From assembly GCF_000622085.1 (NCBI RefSeq), contig NZ_JHWL01000006.1, forward strand, positions 1 through 64,000: a DNA stretch of 64,000 nt, given 5' to 3'. The notes under the pieces are model-generated. The model saw only the letters and a list, made by a program, of their open reading frames with translations. It was not told the DNA's origin and did not search any database. Made by a program: the position numbers and the translations under genes. The stretch's first letter is position 1. Every line of letters starts with the position of its first letter. Below, in pieces: positions 42,645-51,612 of this stretch. The stretch is from Butyrivibrio proteoclasticus P6B7 (GTDB lineage Bacteria > Bacillota > Clostridia > Lachnospirales > Lachnospiraceae).

Positions 42645-43436
42645 ATGAAAAAGAAATTATTCGCAGCAGCACTTGCAACCATCATGACAGTTTCACTTGT
42701 TACAGGATGTGGAAAGTCAACAGACACAAGCTCTCAGACTTCAGAGGATACTAACCAGACAGCCAGCGCTGATAAGTTAGTAGTTGGAACAAACGCTGAG
42801 TTCCCACCTTTTGAATATCTTGGAGATGATGGAGAGCCAGACGGCTTTGATATCGCTCTTATCAAGGCAATTGGTGAGAAGATCGGCATGGAAGTTGAGA
42901 TCCAGAACATGGAGTTTGCTTCACTTGTTACTTCTATCGGAAGCAAGATTGATGTTGCAATCGCAGGTATGACAGTTACAGACGAGCGTAAAGAGACAGT
43001 TGATTTCTCAGATCCTTATTATGAAGCTGTTCAGTGCATTATCGTTCCTGAAGGAACAGTATTTGCTTCTGCTGATGACCTTAAGGGCCTCAAGATTGGT
43101 GTTCAGCTTGGAACAACAGGTGAGTTCATCGCTGAGGACATTGAAGGTGCTGAGGTTTCTACTTATAATAAAGCTGTAGACGCAGTTAACGATCTTAACA
43201 ATGGCCGTGTAGACTGCGTTATCATCGACGCTAATCCAGCTTCTGTATTTGAAGCACAGTTCCCAGACAAGGTTGATGTTCTTCAGGGAACAGCTTACGG
43301 CTTTGAGGTTGAGAACTACGCTATCGCTCTTCCTAAGGGAGACACAGAGCTTGCTAACAAGATCAACGCAGCACTTAAGGAGCTTAAGGAAGACGGAACA
43401 TACAATAAGCTCGTTGCACAGTACATCGAAAACTAA
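42645..43436 (+). CDS. Polar amino-acid-binding lipoprotein
   Basis: A 263-residue family 3 solute-binding protein with lipobox VTGCGKS. Motifs LVVGTNAEFPPFEYLG, GFDIALIKAIGEKIG and KIGVQLGTTGEF are typical of His/Arg/Gln/Cys transporters. I use ATG 42645 with AAGGAGG 9 bases upstream. ARG-like boxes ahead suggest arginine or a related basic amino acid as cargo (inference). First gene of a three-gene operon. Confidence 0.93.
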   Translation: MKKKLFAAALATIMTVSLVTGCGKSTDTSSQTSEDTNQTASADKLVVGTNAEFPPFEYLGDDGEPDGFDIALIKAIGEKIGMEVEIQNMEFASLVTSIGSKIDVAIAGMTVTDERKETVDFSDPYYEAVQCIIVPEGTVFASADDLKGLKIGVQLGTTGEFIAEDIEGAEVSTYNKAVDAVNDLNNGRVDCVIIDANPASVFEAQFPDKVDVLQGTAYGFEVENYAIALPKGDTELANKINAALKELKEDGTYNKLVAQYIEN

Positions 43437-43469
43437 TACAAGACACAATATCAGGAGTAATCAATTCTA

Positions 43470-44222
43470 ATGACACTTATTGAACTAATCACAACAGGAT
43501 ATGCAGTGCCATGCAGCGTTCTAAGCGATTGGATTGCCAAGACCGCAGACCGTTTCAACACTGCATTCATTGAGCAAAACCGCTACATTCAGTATTTCAA
43601 AGGACTTGGCGTAACCCTGGAGGTTGCCCTCTTTGCTGGTATCATCGGTATAGTTATCGGAACCATCATGGCTCTTTTCAAACTATCTACAACAGAGGAT
43701 GGCAAGCCAACAATCTGGAATTACATAGCCAGTATCTACATTGATGTAATAAGAGGAACTCCTAGTGTTCTTCAGCTTATGATAATGTACTTCGTAATCA
43801 TGGCATCTGTGGACAATCAGATTCTGGTTGCTTCCCTTTCCTTTGGAATCAACTCTGGAGCCTATGTTGCCGAGATTGTTCGTGGCGGAATCCTGGCTGT
43901 TGATAAGGGACAGATGGAGGCAGGCCGAAGCCTTGGCCTTTCAAAGGCAGCCACTATGTGGCATATCATTCTTCCACAGGCTACCAAGAATGTAATTCCG
44001 CCCCTTGGAAATGAGTTCATTACTCTGATAAAAGAAACAGCTATTGTAGGTTATGTAGCTCTTTCTGATCTTACCAGAATTGCTAATCAGATTGCTTCTA
44101 AGACCTATGACGCATTTATGCCTCTTATTGGCGCAGCAGTTATATACTTTGTAATTATCAAGATTCTTACTATTCTCCTTGGTAATTTGGAAAGGAGGAT
44201 GCGTAGAAGTGATAACCGTTAA
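43470..44222 (+). CDS. Amino-acid ABC transporter permease
   Basis: A 250-residue permease of the HisM/GlnP type with about five helices; the EAA loop is [18 protein letters not shown] at about residue 150. It follows the binding-protein gene by 33 bases and overlaps the ATPase gene by 14. One permease gene alone suggests a homodimeric pore. Confidence 0.93.
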   Translation: MTLIELITTGYAVPCSVLSDWIAKTADRFNTAFIEQNRYIQYFKGLGVTLEVALFAGIIGIVIGTIMALFKLSTTEDGKPTIWNYIASIYIDVIRGTPSVLQLMIMYFVIMASVDNQILVASLSFGINSGAYVAEIVRGGILAVDKGQMEAGRSLGLSKAATMWHIILPQATKNVIPPLGNEFITLIKETAIVGYVALSDLTRIANQIASKTYDAFMPLIGAAVIYFVIIKILTILLGNLERRMRRSDNR

Positions 44223-44946
44223 GAATCTATGCAAAGAATTTAAGAACAACGACGGAACCGTAAACAAGGTTCTCTCAGGCATCAACTATGAGGTTAATAA
44301 GGGTGAAAAGATCGTTATCGTTGGTCCTTCCGGATCTGGTAAGAGTACATTTCTTCGCTGCCTTAACCTGTTAGAAAGACCTACTTCTGGAGAAATCTAC
44401 TTTGACGGAGAAGAGATCACAGCTAAGAAGGTCAACATCAACAAGGTCAGAGCCCGCATGGGAATGGTGTTCCAGAACTTCAATCTTTTCAATAACCTTA
44501 CTATCATGGACAACATTATCCTAGCTCCTGTAAAGCTTAAGATAATGAGTAAGGATGAAGCCAAAGCCAAGGCCACAGAGCTTTTAAAAAGAGTTAATCT
44601 TCTTGATAAGGCAGATGCTTATCCAGCTTCTCTTTCTGGTGGTCAGAAGCAGCGAATCGCCATTGTGCGTTCACTTTGCATGAACCCTGAGATGATCCTG
44701 TTTGATGAGCCTACATCAGCTCTTGATCCTGAGATGGTAGGTGAGGTTCTTGATGTTATGAAGAGCCTTGCTGATGAAGGTATGACAATGGTGGTTGTTA
44801 CCCACGAGATGGGCTTTGCCAGGGAAGTTGCCACCAAGGTACTGTTCATGGATGAAGGAACTATTCTTGAAGAGAATACTCCTAAGGAATTCTTTGAGAA
44901 TCCTCAGATCAAGAGACTTCAGGATTTCTTGTCCAAGGTACTGTAA
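44209..44946 (+). CDS. Amino-acid ABC transporter ATPase
   Basis: A 245-residue GlnQ/ArtP-type ATPase with Walker A (GPSGSGKST), signature (SLSGGQKQR), Walker B ([15 protein letters not shown]) and H-loop (VVTHEMGFA), all intact. I use GTG 44209 (GGAGGA 9 bases upstream), which gives the normal length and overlaps the permease stop. The upstream TTG at 44179 gives a non-homologous extension. Confidence 0.95.
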   Translation: MITVKNLCKEFKNNDGTVNKVLSGINYEVNKGEKIVIVGPSGSGKSTFLRCLNLLERPTSGEIYFDGEEITAKKVNINKVRARMGMVFQNFNLFNNLTIMDNIILAPVKLKIMSKDEAKAKATELLKRVNLLDKADAYPASLSGGQKQRIAIVRSLCMNPEMILFDEPTSALDPEMVGEVLDVMKSLADEGMTMVVVTHEMGFAREVATKVLFMDEGTILEENTPKEFFENPQIKRLQDFLSKVL

Positions 44947-44950
44947 TGCA

Positions 44951-45065
44951 AATAAGTCAGTGGGGACGGTTCAGTCAGTGGGGACGGTTCTAGTTGACTC
45001 CTTTTTGAAGAAAAGGAGTCAACTAGAACCGTCCCCACTGACTGAACCGTCCCCACTGACTTATT
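44951..45065. repeat. Perfect 55-bp-arm palindrome with GGGGACGGTTC motifs
   Basis: Arms 44951-45005 and 45011-45065 are exact inverted copies around a 5-base loop. Each arm holds the unit AGTCAGTGGGGACGGTTC twice as a direct repeat. It begins five bases after the ATPase stop codon. Similar GGGGACGGTTC palindromes occur in Firmicutes as REP-like repeats (from memory). It may also end transcription from both sides. Confidence 0.85.
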
Positions 45066-45111
45066 GTAACTATCAATAACATCTGGTGCTATGGGTTACC
45101 AGTCTGTTATA

Positions 45112-46062
45112 TCATCTCTCGTGAGCGATAGGTCCAATCTGGGAAACCAGGTTGTCGATGTGCTCGAACACGCCACTCTTTGTGGTTCCAAGCTCATTTA
45201 CTCTTCCAAGCTGGATGATAAGGTCATCATACTTTCTGTTGATATCATCAAAGCCTCTTCCGATTTCTGCAAGTTCATCAGAAGCCTCGTTGGCTGTATC
45301 TGAGATCTCTTTTTGCACGGCGTTGGCGCCATTTGCACTGTTGATGATCTCTTCAAAGGTATCATGAGTCTCTTCAACTTCCTGAAGACTCCTATCCATG
45401 GCAGCTATTGAATTCTCCATGCTGACTGACAGCTTCTCACTCTCAGCGCCGGCAGCATCAATAGATGCATTAACCTGATCGATCATGACCTTGATCTCAT
45501 CCGCAAGCTCTCTAACCTCTGTAGCAACTACGGCAAAGCCCTTACCTGCAGCTCCTGCTCTTGCAGCCTCAATAGAAGCATTCAGCGCAAGAAGGTTAGT
45601 CTGGGATGCGATGCTGATGATTTTCTTCATGTAGTCAGAGATCTGATCTACGGCCTGTTTGAAGTTCTCAAAGCCCTGTGACATTTCATCAAAGCTTGCT
45701 CTTACTTCGTTGGAACTGCTCTTAAGCTCTCCAACCTTATCCTGAGCTACCTGAACGCTATTAAGGATATTCACCTTAACGTCTTCAAATTTGCCTGCGC
45801 TTTCATTCACAGCGTCAAACTTCTCATTGAAGCGGTCCATCTGCTCTTTAAGCTCAGCGTTACTATCCATAACCTTATCAATGGCAAGACCCATGTCATG
45901 GATCTCTGTCAGTGAATTAACCTCATTCTGCACAAGTTCTTTTTGGAATCTCTTAATGGAGTCTGCAATAAATACAAGAGATTCCATCTTCTCTTTGTTG
46001 TTGGCTGATTCGTCAACTCTTACAACTTCCTGAACCGGCTCAGCTTTCTTTAATCCAAACAT
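45112..46062 (-). CDS. Soluble methyl-accepting chemotaxis-type signalling protein
   Basis: A 316-residue protein without membrane helices: a coiled-coil N-terminus, then the MCP signalling domain with the hairpin tip [20 protein letters not shown] and [16 protein letters not shown] at about residues 155-195. It lacks a ligand-binding domain. I use ATG 46062 (AAGGAAG upstream). It follows the FIST gene by 72 bases, so the FIST protein may supply the sensing part. A sigma-28-like promoter may precede it. Confidence 0.9.
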   Translation of the reverse strand: MFGLKKAEPVQEVVRVDESANNKEKMESLVFIADSIKRFQKELVQNEVNSLTEIHDMGLAIDKVMDSNAELKEQMDRFNEKFDAVNESAGKFEDVKVNILNSVQVAQDKVGELKSSSNEVRASFDEMSQGFENFKQAVDQISDYMKKIISIASQTNLLALNASIEAARAGAAGKGFAVVATEVRELADEIKVMIDQVNASIDAAGAESEKLSVSMENSIAAMDRSLQEVEETHDTFEEIINSANGANAVQKEISDTANEASDELAEIGRGFDDINRKYDDLIIQLGRVNELGTTKSGVFEHIDNLVSQIGPIAHER

Positions 46063-46111
46063 ACTCTTCTTCCTTTCTAAATTCATCCTTTAAAAGGATA
46101 CACGGCACAAT

Positions 46112-46137
46112 TTATCGAGATACGTGATATCTTTTTA
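46112..46137 (-). promoter_or_regulatory. Possible sigma-28-type promoter of the chemoreceptor gene
   Basis: Reading leftwards, TAAA (46137-46134), 14 bases, then CTCGATAA (46119-46112) match six of eight positions of GCCGATAA. It lies about 50 bases before the receptor gene. Sigma-28 commonly drives chemotaxis genes. The match is incomplete, so confidence is modest. Confidence 0.4.
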
Positions 46138-47190
46138 CTCGAATACAACACAGGTCATTGTCTGGTTAACGAACTGAGTATTAAAGTGTTCGCCAAAGCC
46201 TACAAGTCCACAGGATGTTCCGAGAGTTGCGATCTTGCCAAGGTATGAATTTAATTCGCCTCTTTCTTTAAGAACCAGGTATCTGAAGATACAGTTAACG
46301 GAGAAGATTCCTGAGATGTGACTGAAATCATTCTTGATCTTGCTGACAGTTGATTCAGCAATTTCCATAGGATCTCTCATCTCAAGAAGTGTAAGAATAT
46401 CAGAGTCATTTATCTGTCTGTAAAGGATAAGTCCGTTTCCTGAAACGTCCTTAAGTGATGCGATACAGATATCGTCACCCACCATCTTTCCGAATGGATT
46501 CTTGAAGGTCTGGTTAACAATGCCGCTCTCTGAGCATCCAGTAAGTTCCATATAGAACTGCTTAGCAGGACGTCCATTAAGCTCGCCAAGATAGTATTTA
46601 CTCTTATCTGTCTTGGAAGCTATGAGCTGCTTGTTATCTCTAGGAACGTAGATGTTCTCCTTGTAAGAACGAACTCGTCCACCTTCGTTTTTAATTACTG
46701 CATATACCATGGCATCAGGATAAATCTTGCCATTTATTGAAACCTTTCCAGCATCGCCTGTAGCACCCATTACCTGAAGGTTATATTTATCAATAAGGGT
46801 GCTCATTGTAGTAAGAACTGCTGCGTCATTGCCTGCGCAGAAGTCGATGATTGCTGTATTTTCTTTTCCAGGATGAACAGACTCAATATCCTTAATGAGT
46901 CTGCTGATGTATCTTGCTGGCATTGTAGATACATTATCAAGAATACCTACAGCAACAGAGACACCATCGCAAAAAGCAGTTATAGAAACACCATTTTCTA
47001 CAACTGTTGTGTCATATCCCATTCCTACGCAGCCTATACATGGTACGCCAGGATAGAGTTTTTCCAGTGCCTCAACATTTGCATCAAACTTATCAGCATG
47101 GCTAGTCATAATGATAAGCTTTGGAGAGCTAAGCCCTTTTACGGCTTCTGAAACGCTTCCAGATTCACTTTTACCATAATAAATTTTCAT
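46135..47190 (-). CDS. FIST-domain sensor protein
   Basis: A 351-residue protein with FIST N (KLIIMTSHADKFDANVEALE; VPCIGCVGMGYDT) and FIST C (LGTSCGLVGFGEHFNTQFVN) domains. FIST proteins bind small ligands, thought to include amino acids, and are linked to chemotaxis or two-component pathways. No membrane segment. It lies just ahead of the soluble chemoreceptor gene. Its 5' leader folds over its own ribosome site (47197-47252), suggesting translational control. Confidence 0.9.
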   Translation of the reverse strand: MKIYYGKSESGSVSEAVKGLSSPKLIIMTSHADKFDANVEALEKLYPGVPCIGCVGMGYDTTVVENGVSITAFCDGVSVAVGILDNVSTMPARYISRLIKDIESVHPGKENTAIIDFCAGNDAAVLTTMSTLIDKYNLQVMGATGDAGKVSINGKIYPDAMVYAVIKNEGGRVRSYKENIYVPRDNKQLIASKTDKSKYYLGELNGRPAKQFYMELTGCSESGIVNQTFKNPFGKMVGDDICIASLKDVSGNGLILYRQINDSDILTLLEMRDPMEIAESTVSKIKNDFSHISGIFSVNCIFRYLVLKERGELNSYLGKIATLGTSCGLVGFGEHFNTQFVNQTMTCVVFE

Positions 47191-47196
47191 ATAAAA

Positions 47197-47252
47197 AGTC
47201 TCCTTATTTTGTTAAAACACCACAAATATATTTTAACATTTATAAGGAGACT
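47197..47252 (-). promoter_or_regulatory. 5' leader hairpin burying the FIST ribosome-binding site
   Basis: AGTCTCCTTAT and ATAAGGAGACT (47197-47207 with 47242-47252) form a perfect 11-bp stem, with an inner GTTAAAA / TTTTAAC (47211-47217 with 47231-47237). On the transcript the AAGGAG ribosome site, 9 bases before the ATG at 47190, is fully inside the stem. This would block translation until opened. Confidence 0.75.
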
Positions 47253-47290
47253 AAAGTCGGATAAAAAACTATATTTAGTTAAAATTTGTA

Positions 47291-47962
47291 TTAATTTTTC
47301 ATTAAGCGGAACACGTGCTTGTTGAGGTATCCACCAACAAAAGAGATTACTGGTCCAAGGCATAAAGCCATTAACACAATTCCGATATTAGGATGTCCAC
47401 CAAACAGGATTCCTATTCCTATTACCATAAAATCGTAAGCCATTCTCACAAATTTAAATGGTACCTTCTTAAGGACCTTGTCAGATATGATCTGTGGCAT
47501 TGCATCATAGGGTGATACGCCCATGTTGGCGTTGATGTAAAGTGAAACCGCTATGATGAAAAGGAAAAGCGCAGCCACAAAGATAACTCCTCTATAGGGA
47601 AAAGTCTTAAAGTAGTACTCTGGGATGGTCTTGGAAAAGACCCATCTAAAGAAATCTACGATATATCCAATAAGGGTCATGTTAGCAAGGGTTCCTGGTC
47701 CTATCTGCTTGATATCAAAAAGGATAACAAAGATAAACAGAAATGAATTAAGAACCAGCTGCCAGGTTCCAAAGCTTATTGGAAGTCTGTCTGATACGCT
47801 AAGGTTCATGAAGGTGCATGGGTCTGTTCCTAAGTCTACTTCAACCAGGAATGTCAAAAAGAATCCCATGAAAAACACTCCCACCATCATTACTATGAAT
47901 CTCTTCATAAAATCCGGCGCAGTAAAATATGCCTTAATCTTGTCTTTAAAGCTTGTTGCCAT
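47291..47962 (-). CDS. YczE/YitT-like membrane protein
   Basis: A 223-residue protein with about five helices and two related motifs, GTDPCTFMNLSVS and NANMGVSPYDAMPQII, characteristic of the YczE/YyaS family; function is unknown, with some members affecting antibiotic synthesis. I use ATG 47962 (AAGGAG 7 bases upstream), dropping a 19-residue extension. It stands alone; a large palindromic element lies 49 bases upstream. Confidence 0.85.
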   Translation of the reverse strand: MATSFKDKIKAYFTAPDFMKRFIVMMVGVFFMGFFLTFLVEVDLGTDPCTFMNLSVSDRLPISFGTWQLVLNSFLFIFVILFDIKQIGPGTLANMTLIGYIVDFFRWVFSKTIPEYYFKTFPYRGVIFVAALFLFIIAVSLYINANMGVSPYDAMPQIISDKVLKKVPFKFVRMAYDFMVIGIGILFGGHPNIGIVLMALCLGPVISFVGGYLNKHVFRLMKN

Positions 47963-48011
47963 TGTGGTTACTCCTTGTGTTACCGTTAATTTATTGGCTA
48001 TCCGAAAGTCC

Positions 48012-48194
48012 GCTGGCAATGGGTGAAACCATGCCTCTACTCACGTTTACTCGCTGTGAGCTTCATCGGCTCATATCAGAAAACTGTCTCATTTCACGTT
48101 GTTCAGAACACTCGACAGTTTTCTGATATTTCACCGTGAATCTCAAAAGCTCCTGCAAATGATTCGTCTCGGCATGGTTTCACCCATTGCCAGC
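48012..48194. repeat. 183-bp element with perfect 24-bp terminal inverted repeats
   Basis: Ends 48012-48035 and 48171-48194 are exact inverted copies. Inside is a perfect 16-bp pair (48073-48088 with 48114-48129), plus small hairpins CTCAC/GTGAG (48040-48044, 48056-48060), TGAGC/GCTCA and TTCAC-C-GTGAA (48130-48140). No coding frame is credible. It could be a MITE-like element or a large multi-branch RNA. Confidence 0.8.
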
Positions 48195-48228
48195 TCATCT
48201 CATCCGCAAAAGCACAAAAACAATACAG

Positions 48229-48426
48229 TTACTCTACTATATGAAGAGCATAATATGTATTCTTATAGTTTATTAAAACTGGTGCATTTATGAATGCTTC
48301 ATCACCGATATAACAACGATCTACGTTCTTATCGAAGGTATATTTTAGGCCTTCTGCGTCGTGCTCGTTTATATAGTTAAGTGCATCATCAAGGGTTTCG
48401 TCGCCCTTACATAAATGGATGTTCAT
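48229..48426 (-). CDS. 65-residue protein, unknown function
   Basis: A small acidic protein beginning MNIHLCKGDETLDDALNYIN and ending with an APVLINYKNTYYALHIVE stretch; possibly alpha/beta. GGAGGG lies just upstream of ATG 48426, which I prefer to the TTG at 48438. No membrane segment or known motif. It lies alone between the palindromic element and another small gene. Confidence 0.6.
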   Translation of the reverse strand: MNIHLCKGDETLDDALNYINEHDAEGLKYTFDKNVDRCYIGDEAFINAPVLINYKNTYYALHIVE

Positions 48427-48531
48427 GTTTCCCTCCAATCAACAAATCGCAGTCAATTACTGATTATATGCTTCATAGAGCATTTCATCAATATAGAATT
48501 TGAAACCAGCAACAACCCAGCCCCCACAAAA

Positions 48532-48557
48532 AATGGGATGCCCTTAGGCATCCCATT
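48532..48557 (-). terminator. Intrinsic terminator of the 48593-48838 gene
   Basis: AATGGGATGCC / GGCATCCCATT with a 4-base CTTA loop, followed leftwards by TTTTTTG. A textbook terminator about 35 bases beyond the stop codon of the 81-residue gene. Confidence 0.92.
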
Positions 48558-48592
48558 CATTACTCACAATATTCAGTTGTTATAATAACAGG

Positions 48593-48838
48593 TTATCTAA
48601 CCTTTACAAAAGCTACAGCCTTCTTGTTATCTGCCTTCTCAGTACGTCTAACAAGATCTGTGGTGTGAACCTGATATTCTGATGTGTAATCATCATCAAG
48701 ATAATTATCAGGTCCCAGCAAGTCTAATGCCTTAAACTTGCCATAAGACAGGTTCTGCTCCTTTGCCTTGATTGCGTCTGACATGATCTCGATACAACTC
48801 TGGCTCATGCCTGTTTTTGCCTTTGCGGAACGCCTCAT
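48593..48838 (-). CDS. 81-residue protein, unknown function
   Basis: A charged soluble protein starting MRRSAKAKTGMSQSCIEIMS and including LSYGKFKALDLLGPDNYLDD. No recognised domain; the N-terminus is basic and the middle acidic. GGAGG precedes ATG 48838 by a few bases, and a strong terminator follows, so expression is likely. Function unknown. Confidence 0.65.
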   Translation of the reverse strand: MRRSAKAKTGMSQSCIEIMSDAIKAKEQNLSYGKFKALDLLGPDNYLDDDYTSEYQVHTTDLVRRTEKADNKKAVAFVKVR

Positions 48839-49173
48839 TATTTAATTCCTCCATCTCATAAGAAAAATTGTTTTAAATGAAACGGCTTGCGAAAATTGAA
48901 ATAATGGGCCCCTCAACCCTCAAATTCTCACAACAAAATTTCATTTAATGGGAACATTATATCTCAATCATCCCTAAAAAGATAGAGTTTAAAGCACACT
49001 TTTGTCCGTTAAATCATTAAAATTTTATAAACAAAAAAATAAAATATTTATAATCAAAACACTTTATTCCGAAAATAAAATTTCACTAATGCTTTGCTTG
49101 ATATTTTTTATTCTATACTAAATCTCGAACATGCATTAATTTTTCAAATGCATATTCTCGCTCTTAAATCCGC
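48839..49173. other. AT-rich intergenic stretch without genes
   Basis: Very AT-rich, with no credible coding frame. It has an inverted pair TTAAATGAAA / TTTCATTTAA (about 48873 and 48939). It probably holds the promoter of the leftward 81-residue gene and the end of the leftward gene at 49174. No terminator-like hairpin is evident beyond 49174. Confidence 0.4.
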
Positions 49174-49911
49174 TCATCTCTGCACTCGGATTCTCTCATC
49201 TCCAGCCAGGTAACTAAGAAGGGCTTCTCTGGCATGCTCTTTATCCGTAGCTTCTACGCTTACCAGGAACTGATAGTAGTGCTTCTTGATCTCCCCATTG
49301 GCTGCGCTCTTCTCAGCTTCTTCCAAGGATCTGTCTCTGGTATCATCCCTTGTCATCTCCATGATGTCAGCAATGGCAAACTTCTTGAACAGTTCTTTGT
49401 TCTCAACATCTGAAAGGTACTTATCTATAAGAGCCAGGGTATTTCCAAGGTTAAGATAATCCCCGTGAAGAAATGCCTCTATATCCATAAGATCGCTCTC
49501 GGCATCAGGACCATCATCTTTCCAAGTCAGCTCTTTATCCATGAATTCTTTGGCTCCGTTAGGATGCTGAAGCTGCCATTCCATCACGTACCACTTCCAA
49601 ATCTGCATTCGCTTTCTGTTCACTTCTCTGTCGCTTATCTCCGACATTTTCTGGCAGGCATGGCGAACACCTCTGGAAACAAGATCTTCGGTAGTTGAAT
49701 GGGTGTCGTAGGTTCTGCTTTCGACGATAGTTTTTTTAACATCGTTCTCGATAGTAAGGCCCAGAGTATCCCCGGACAAGCAGCGCATAACAAGAGAGTA
49801 GTCACCGTGCCTTGCAATGACTACTGGCCTTTCGCTGAGTAAAGAGTCCTTGTACTCCATAAAAGACTTAAGTACATCATCATTTTGAATATACCTAAAA
49901 GTCCTACCCAT
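49174..49911 (-). CDS. 245-residue soluble protein, unknown function
   Basis: A largely helical, charged protein (MGRTFRYIQNDDVLKSFMEY at the start; KKHYYQFLVSVEATDKEHAR near the end) without signal peptide or membrane segments. I recognise no domain. GGAGG lies close before ATG 49911; I drop the upstream TTG. It follows the degenerate GGDEF-EAL gene by 34 bases in the same direction, so it may take part in the same c-di-GMP pathway, which is only a positional inference. Confidence 0.65.
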   Translation of the reverse strand: MGRTFRYIQNDDVLKSFMEYKDSLLSERPVVIARHGDYSLVMRCLSGDTLGLTIENDVKKTIVESRTYDTHSTTEDLVSRGVRHACQKMSEISDREVNRKRMQIWKWYVMEWQLQHPNGAKEFMDKELTWKDDGPDAESDLMDIEAFLHGDYLNLGNTLALIDKYLSDVENKELFKKFAIADIMEMTRDDTRDRSLEEAEKSAANGEIKKHYYQFLVSVEATDKEHAREALLSYLAGDERIRVQR

Positions 49912-49945
49912 TAATTCCTCCGAAAACAAAATTCTATCAATTACA

Positions 49946-51601
49946 TCATAACGCTTTATAAAGCTCTAAATTCTTAAATTTTTCTATCCTGCAGGGGCGT
50001 CCGTAGAAATAGCCCATCATATCTGAAATTGGATAGCGTTTAGCCAGGCTTTCGCCATCCTCATCCTCGATTCCAGTAAAGCAGGTCCTGATGTTCAGTC
50101 TGTGGGTAAAAGAGGTAATTGCTTCAACCATGTACTGTACTGTGAGATTTTCGCCCATACCACCTGTAAGGCCTGGGGAAATGTTCACCAGATCTATAGG
50201 CAGGTGCTTGACGTAATCCAGGGAAGCAAAGTCTCCCACATCAAGACCAATCTTAAGTCCGCAGGATTTAAGGAATTCCACCTGGCTCTTTAGGTGCTCC
50301 ATTCCAAGCTGACGGCTGCTGGTGGTCAGCTGGAGACAAAGAGCTGTAGCTGGATAGCCGGTTTTTCTAAGGATTTCCAAAAGGCTTGTTCTAAACTCGG
50401 ATCTTTCAAGCTGCATGAATGCTAGGTTTACGCTGAGATAGAAATCTTTTTTACCCTGTCTTATTGCAAGGGCGTCCATCAGTGCATGCTCCAGAATCCA
50501 GTTACCAAGGGTGAAAAAGACAGGATCCTGCTCAAGCCATGGCACGAATTCTGAAGGTGAAACCTCACCATAGGGCTCCTTTTGCCATCTTACAAACACT
50601 TCCATACCCACCAAATGGCCATCTGCCGCAGATACGATTGGCTGGTATTCCAGGAAGAACCCTTCCATGCCGTTAAGAACACTGTTTCTTACTGCATCGA
50701 CAAGCTCTATGCTGCTTCGCTTATTATCCAGCTCGTCGTTGTGGAACACGATCAAATTGCCGTGACGCTGGGTCTTGGAGTAGTCAAGTGCATACTTGGC
50801 GCTGGTGTAGATAGAGTGCTCATCCACGTTGAAATCTTTGGAGATGATAACGCCGCCGCCTATCTCCGCGCCTATCTTCTTGCCGCCCACCAGCAGGGAT
50901 TCCCTGGTAAAAGATCTAAGCCTTCCATAGAGTTTTTTGAGTTCGTCTATGGTCATGGTGGGGGTGATAAAGGCCATGATGGTACCTTCACCTCTATAGC
51001 ACTTGCCCTGGCCTGTGGTCTCCTGAACAAGCTTGGTGGCTGTGGCTCTAAGAATATTGTTACCAGACATATAGCCAAGTTTTCTGTTTACATCACCAAA
51101 GTCCATGAAGTTTATCATGAGTATGGAATACTCTTTTTTCTGAAGCTTAAGCTGCCTCATGTAATTCAGCATTTCATACTGGTTAGGCAAAAATGTTATT
51201 GGGTCATTATTATCAATGATTCCCTTGTTGATGATGGAACAAGCGTAAAATACCGGTCTTCCGGCATAGTCCTTGATCACAACTCCTCTGCAGGAGCAGA
51301 CCACATACTCACCGTTTTTATTCTTGGAACGGTATTCAATGTTAGGATCAGCTTTTTTACCAGCATAAACGGTGCTGATGTATTCGTTGTATTTGTCTCT
51401 GTCATCGGGATGGATCCTGTTTTCCCACACAGAGGCTGCATTGTGGATATATTCCCCAGTAAGGCCAAAGTAATCCACAGCGTTTAATGACCACCTTGCG
51501 ATATTCTTGGTAAGGTCATAAACGTAGACGTATCGGCTTCGTGATGTTACCGCGAAAGTATCAAAGATTCTGTTAAGTGTCTCGTAGCTTCCTCCCGCCA
51601 T
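49946..51601 (-). CDS. PAS-GGDEF-EAL protein with degenerate catalytic motifs
   Basis: A 551-residue protein: a PAS domain (about 1-130; YVYDLTKNIARWSLNAVDYF, IHPDDRDKYNEYIS), a GGDEF-like domain where the motif reads CYRGEGTIMAFI, and an EAL-like domain where EAL is EVF (VGMEVFVRW) and the DDFGTG motif is DVGDFAS. Both enzyme sites appear lost, so it probably binds c-di-GMP or acts as a scaffold. It lies 11 bases after the intact cyclase gene and is likely its partner. Confidence 0.85.
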   Translation of the reverse strand: MAGGSYETLNRIFDTFAVTSRSRYVYVYDLTKNIARWSLNAVDYFGLTGEYIHNAASVWENRIHPDDRDKYNEYISTVYAGKKADPNIEYRSKNKNGEYVVCSCRGVVIKDYAGRPVFYACSIINKGIIDNNDPITFLPNQYEMLNYMRQLKLQKKEYSILMINFMDFGDVNRKLGYMSGNNILRATATKLVQETTGQGKCYRGEGTIMAFITPTMTIDELKKLYGRLRSFTRESLLVGGKKIGAEIGGGVIISKDFNVDEHSIYTSAKYALDYSKTQRHGNLIVFHNDELDNKRSSIELVDAVRNSVLNGMEGFFLEYQPIVSAADGHLVGMEVFVRWQKEPYGEVSPSEFVPWLEQDPVFFTLGNWILEHALMDALAIRQGKKDFYLSVNLAFMQLERSEFRTSLLEILRKTGYPATALCLQLTTSSRQLGMEHLKSQVEFLKSCGLKIGLDVGDFASLDYVKHLPIDLVNISPGLTGGMGENLTVQYMVEAITSFTHRLNIRTCFTGIEDEDGESLAKRYPISDMMGYFYGRPCRIEKFKNLELYKAL

Positions 51602-51612
51602 TCTTCACCTCG

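Noticed and set aside
47253-47290. A TAAA...CCGA arrangement resembling a sigma-28 promoter ahead of the FIST gene
   Set aside because: The -10 matches only four of eight positions and the spacing is short, unlike the promoters at 63342 and 46112.
44951-48194. Considered CRISPR-like repetition at the 44951 and 48012 palindromes
   Set aside because: The repeats are inverted, not spaced direct repeats with unique spacers, and no cas genes are present.
50582-51487. A 301-codon plus-strand open frame opposite the GGDEF-EAL gene
   Set aside because: It lies wholly antisense to a gene with clear PAS/GGDEF/EAL-like domains, has no ribosome site, and its composition is that expected of a mirrored coding frame.
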